Part shown: one piece after another, positions 61,080-64,000 of the stretch
How positions within the stretch are numbered: position 1 is the first letter of the stretch
How the letters are laid out: each line of letters opens with the position of its first letter
From: Sphingomonas suaedae
GTDB lineage: Bacteria; Pseudomonadota; Alphaproteobacteria; Sphingomonadales; Sphingomonadaceae
Direction of reading: 5' to 3'
Length of the DNA stretch: 64,000 nucleotides
Assembly: GCF_007833215.1 (NCBI RefSeq)
Contig: NZ_CP042239.1
Coordinates: 1,922,001-1,986,000, forward strand
Made by a program: the position numbers and the translations under genes
Notes under the pieces: generated by a model
The model's database searches: none
Seen by the model: the letters and a program-made list of their open reading frames with translations, nothing else
Told to the model about the DNA's origin: nothing

Positions 61080-62506
61080 CAGAGCGGCCCCCGCGGGAAG
61101 CGGCGCGGGACGCCAGGCCGCCGGGCCTTCGCGGCCTCGGCGCTCAGCGGCAGCGCGACATGCAGCGTCCCCTGTCCGGCGCGTTGGATGCGCAGCACCG
61201 ACACGTCACGCTTGGAGCCCGTAATCGCCGCCATCGCTGCGGCCGGATCGCGCATCGCGACCCCGTCCACCGCCAGCAGTTCGTCACCTTCATACAAACC
61301 GTACATCTGACCGATCGATGCCTCCTCTACCTTGCCGACCAGCACCTTGCCGGTGGGGCCGGTCTTGAATTCGAATCCGAGCACGAAGCCGCCCTGCGCA
61401 TCGCCGCCCAGATCCATCGACAACGCCGCGACCTTGCCGCGCTCGCCCGCCGTGTCGTCATCCGATTCCAGCGCGACGGCGAGTTCCACCGGCTTGCCGT
61501 CGCGGATGACCTGAACCTTGACCCTCTCTCCGGGGCGCGTGTCGATCAGCGCCATCGACAGGTCGCGCACCACCTCCAGCCTGCGCCCCTCGACGCTCAG
61601 CAGCAGGTCGCCGATCTTGAGGCCCGCGCGTTCCGCCGCGCCACCCTTCGACACCGCATCGACGATCAGGCCGGACTTGCCCGGGGCGCCCAACGCCTCG
61701 GCCATGCCCGCATCGGCGCTGCTCGCGGTGACGCCCAGCCGTCCGCGCACCACCTTGCCGTCGGCAAGCAGCTTGGGGGCGATCCTGGCGGCGAGTTCGG
61801 CCGGAATCGCCAGGCCGATGCCGATATCGAAGATGGTTTCCGGCGGTGTCGCCGTGTTGATGCCGATCACTTCCCCCTCCTCGGTGATCAGCGGCCCCCC
61901 GCTATTCCCAGGATTCAACGCCGCGTCATGCTGGATGAAGTTCACCGGCCACGCGACGTCGTAAGCACGATCATAACCGCTTATGATCCCAGAAGTAACC
62001 GAGAAACGATTGCCCATCGGATTACCCAAAGCGAAGATTTTCGCTCCCAATGGCAGCTTCGAGGACTTGGCGAATTTGAGAACCGGGAGCGGACCTTCGG
62101 CCTCGATCTTTACCAATGCCAGATCGGTGCGTCCGTCGCGGCCGATCACCTTGCCCTTGTAGCGTTTGCCATTTGAGAAGGTCACTTCGACCGTATCGAG
62201 CTTGGCGACGACATGCGCGTTGGTAAGGATCAGGCCCGAAGCGTCGATGACGAAGCCCGAACCGCCCGCCGCCTCGCTATCGCCATTCTGCTTGCGCGCC
62301 GCCTCGTCCTGCGGGCTGATCGCGACCACGGCCTTCATCGCGCGCTCGATCGCGGTTTCGCCGCGCGTGGGTGCGGGGCTTTCGACCGAGGCGGGCATCG
62401 CCGCCGCCTGCGCGGTGGACGGGAGAGCGAGGCCGAGACACAAAGCGGCGGCGAGAAACCAGCCAAGCGTGCGGCGGGTGAAAGAACTGTTCTTGTGGGG
62501 AGTCAT
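61079..62506 (-). CDS. Exported trypsin-like serine protease with PDZ domains
   Basis: 475 residues from the ATG at 62506. A leader with T-R-R-T-L-G-W-F-L-A-A-A is Tat- or Sec-like. Catalytic H98 (T-N-A-H-V-V), D128 (R-T-D-L-A-L) and S202 (N-P-G-N-S-G-G-P-L); two PDZ-type domains follow (about 280-360 and 385-450), the second quite divergent. It differs from the HtrA-type protease at 57464, so the operon encodes two distinct proteases on either side of a two-component pair. It begins 86 bp after the TPR gene and overlaps the regulator by one base. Confidence 0.92.
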   Translation of the reverse strand: MTPHKNSSFTRRTLGWFLAAALCLGLALPSTAQAAAMPASVESPAPTRGETAIERAMKAVVAISPQDEAARKQNGDSEAAGGSGFVIDASGLILTNAHVVAKLDTVEVTFSNGKRYKGKVIGRDGRTDLALVKIEAEGPLPVLKFAKSSKLPLGAKIFALGNPMGNRFSVTSGIISGYDRAYDVAWPVNFIQHDAALNPGNSGGPLITEEGEVIGINTATPPETIFDIGIGLAIPAELAARIAPKLLADGKVVRGRLGVTASSADAGMAEALGAPGKSGLIVDAVSKGGAAERAGLKIGDLLLSVEGRRLEVVRDLSMALIDTRPGERVKVQVIRDGKPVELAVALESDDDTAGERGKVAALSMDLGGDAQGGFVLGFEFKTGPTGKVLVGKVEEASIGQMYGLYEGDELLAVDGVAMRDPAAAMAAITGSKRDVSVLRIQRAGQGTLHVALPLSAEAAKARRPGVPRRFPRGPL

Positions 62507-62592
62507 GGACCATCCGGAAACTGACTGACGACACCCCATTCCTGTCATTTGGTTCAGGTGAAGGCGACGGTCAGGTTCAGACAGGGTCGTGG

Positions 62593-64000
62593 TCAAGCAT
62601 CGGGCCTGCTCAATCGCCAAGCGGCGCGAACCTGATCGCGGAACACGACCGTGAAGCCGTTCAGTTCCTGCCGCGCTCGTGCGTCAAAGTCCCGGCTGCC
62701 GCCCGCGCGCACCAGAACCTGTCGCCCGGCATCACGCAACAGGGTCCGTGCGAGCGGCAGTTCGGCGCGCTGCCGGAGCAGAAATTGTCCGTACAACCAG
62801 GCCGTATTGATCCGCTGCGTGTGATCGGGCCGGAACGCGGCACGGGTTTCGGCATCGGCACGCGCAAGCCAGATGCGCGCCGCAGCAGCATCCCCCTTTT
62901 CGGCGAGCGCGCCACCCAGATTGCCGGCCGACATCGCCCGCAACTGCAGGCCCTCTGCGCCAAGTTTTCGCATCGCTTCGTAATTGGCCTCGAGCAATGC
63001 GATCGCCTGGTCGAACTGTCTGAGCTTGAGAAGCGCCGTAGCCAGATTGTTGCGCAGCAGCCCGGTCCGAGCATGGTCAGGACCGAAACTTGTGATTGCG
63101 ATTTCGAGCGCCTGGCGCTGCATCGTTGCCGATGACTCGGTCTGGCCGGTTCGCATCAGCGCGGTCGCCAGATTGGTCATTACCGTGACCAGTTCGTCAG
63201 GACTGGCGCCCCGCTCGCATTCAGCACGTTCATTGCGCGACCGAACATGTTCGCAGCCTCATCGACTTGGCCGGTCTCCAACAGCACCAGTCCAAGGTTC
63301 GAATAGGCGAGCCCGGTGAGATTGCTTGTCTCGCCATAATAGCGCAGCCGGATGGCCAGCGCCTCGCGCAGCGCCGTTTCCGCCTCGCGCATGTCGCCCG
63401 CACGGATCAGCGCGACGCCCAATCCGGTCAGACTGTCCGATATATCGGGTCCGCCCTGCGCCCGACGCGCGGCCAGGGTCTGACGCCAGAGCGCGATCGC
63501 CTCATCGGTGCGGTTCGATTTTTCGAGGCACAGCGCAAGCGACTGTTGCAAAGCCGTGACTTCGGGCGAAGCAGCGCCCGCCAACGCGTTGAGCCGGGAG
63601 ATTCCGGTACGCAACGTCGCCTCGGCCTCTCCCAGACGTCCCAGCGCTATCAGCGCATTGGCCGCAGTCAACCGAAAGAAATTGCCGTCGACGGTATCCC
63701 CGGCGATCGCAATCGCGCGCTCCGCCAGCACCAGCCCCTCCGCGAAGCGCCCGATCATTACCAGATTGTTGCCGCGACGCGCGACATAGGCGGCGAGCGC
63801 GGGGTCGTCGGCAAGCAGCTTTTCAGCCCCCTCCAGCGCGATGCGAAACGGCTCCTCCGCCTCGGCATTCCGGCCCTGCCGTTCCAGCGTAAGCCCGAAA
63901 AAGAAATTCGCGACCAGCGACAATTCGCTGTCTGTCCCGAAATCGGCGGCCAGTTCGACCGCGCGGCGTGACACACCGACCGCTTCGATCGATCGCCCGC
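62593..64000 (-). pseudogene. TPR protein with frameshift, 5' end outside the window
   Basis: A repeat protein entering from the right edge. Frame A (64000-63180) has TPR pairs such as A-E-A-E-E-P-F-R-I-A-L-E and A-Y-S-N-L-G-L-V-L-L-E-T-G-Q; it breaks near 63205-63215, where frame B continues N-A-S-G then S-P-D-E-L-V-T-V-M-T-N-L-A-T-A-L. One missing base in a G-run explains it. The C-terminus (R-D-F-D-A-R-A-R-Q-E-L then F-R-D-Q-V-R-A-A-W) resembles the segment that precedes the E-A-F-x-A-A-Q helix in TPR-CHAT proteins, and that helix opens the CHAT gene at 54953. A split partnership is possible. Confidence 0.65.

Noticed and set aside
1..64000. Mobile elements, integrases, tRNA genes, CRISPR arrays
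   Set aside because: No transposase or integrase motif, direct-repeat array, or cloverleaf-like stretch was seen in any gap on either strand.

Overview
The window is GC-rich, gene-dense DNA from an alphaproteobacterium, most likely a sphingomonad. The support is lineage-typical: three TonB-dependent receptors, two FecI/FecR surface-signalling pairs, GPH-type sugar symporters, Tat-targeted oxidoreductases, an OmpR-type regulator and Lrp-controlled ornithine catabolism. No tRNA, rRNA, CRISPR array, transposase or integrase is visible.

Region 1 (about 0-24.5 kb) looks like a catabolic island for glycosides, probably aryl or C-linked ones. A membrane/periplasmic GMC dehydrogenase with its Tat-targeted small subunit (415-2729) resembles glucoside 3-dehydrogenases. 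A minus-strand operon (11501 down to 3920) encodes a TIM-barrel protein and a small DUF6379 protein that together resemble the alpha and beta subunits of C-glycoside deglycosidases, then a GH3 beta-glucosidase, a Gfo/Idh/MocA oxidoreductase, another TIM-barrel isomerase and a sugar symporter. Further right are a DoxX-like and an NTF2-like protein, a ThuA protein, a second symporter, a TonB receptor, an LLM flavin monooxygenase with its flavin reductase, a TetR regulator, a decarboxylase-type amidohydrolase and three tandem TIM-barrel isomerases. Five intergenic regions carry variants of one palindrome, TAGAAY-N4-ATTYTA, which suggests a single regulon controlled by the TetR protein encoded among them.

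Region 2 (24.8-41.0 kb) has two sigma/FecR/STN-TonB-receptor modules facing each other. Each is next to secreted hydrolases: an S9 prolyl-oligopeptidase and an amidase on one side, a calcineurin-like phosphoesterase and an MBL-fold hydrolase on the other. Both look like substrate-sensing uptake modules.

Region 3 (41.3-43.6 kb) holds a MobA-like nucleotidyltransferase and a divergent Lrp regulator/ornithine cyclodeaminase pair.

Region 4 (43.65-49.05 kb) is one 1799-residue gene: SIR2-like NADase domain, P-loop STAND-like NTPase and TPR tail. This is the architecture of NAD-depleting anti-phage effectors.

Region 5 (49.4-64 kb) is one long same-strand block: TPR protein, trypsin/PDZ protease, response regulator, histidine kinase, HtrA-type protease, three paralogous small secreted proteins, a CHAT protease, a fourth paralogue, and a secreted caspase. 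It resembles an exported proteolytic cascade under two-component control and I do not recognise it as a described system. Several genes here (TPR, CHAT, and the remnant near 49.4-49.9 kb) carry frame disruptions, either assembly indels or real decay. The ends of the TPR and CHAT genes look like the two halves of an ordinary TPR-CHAT protein.
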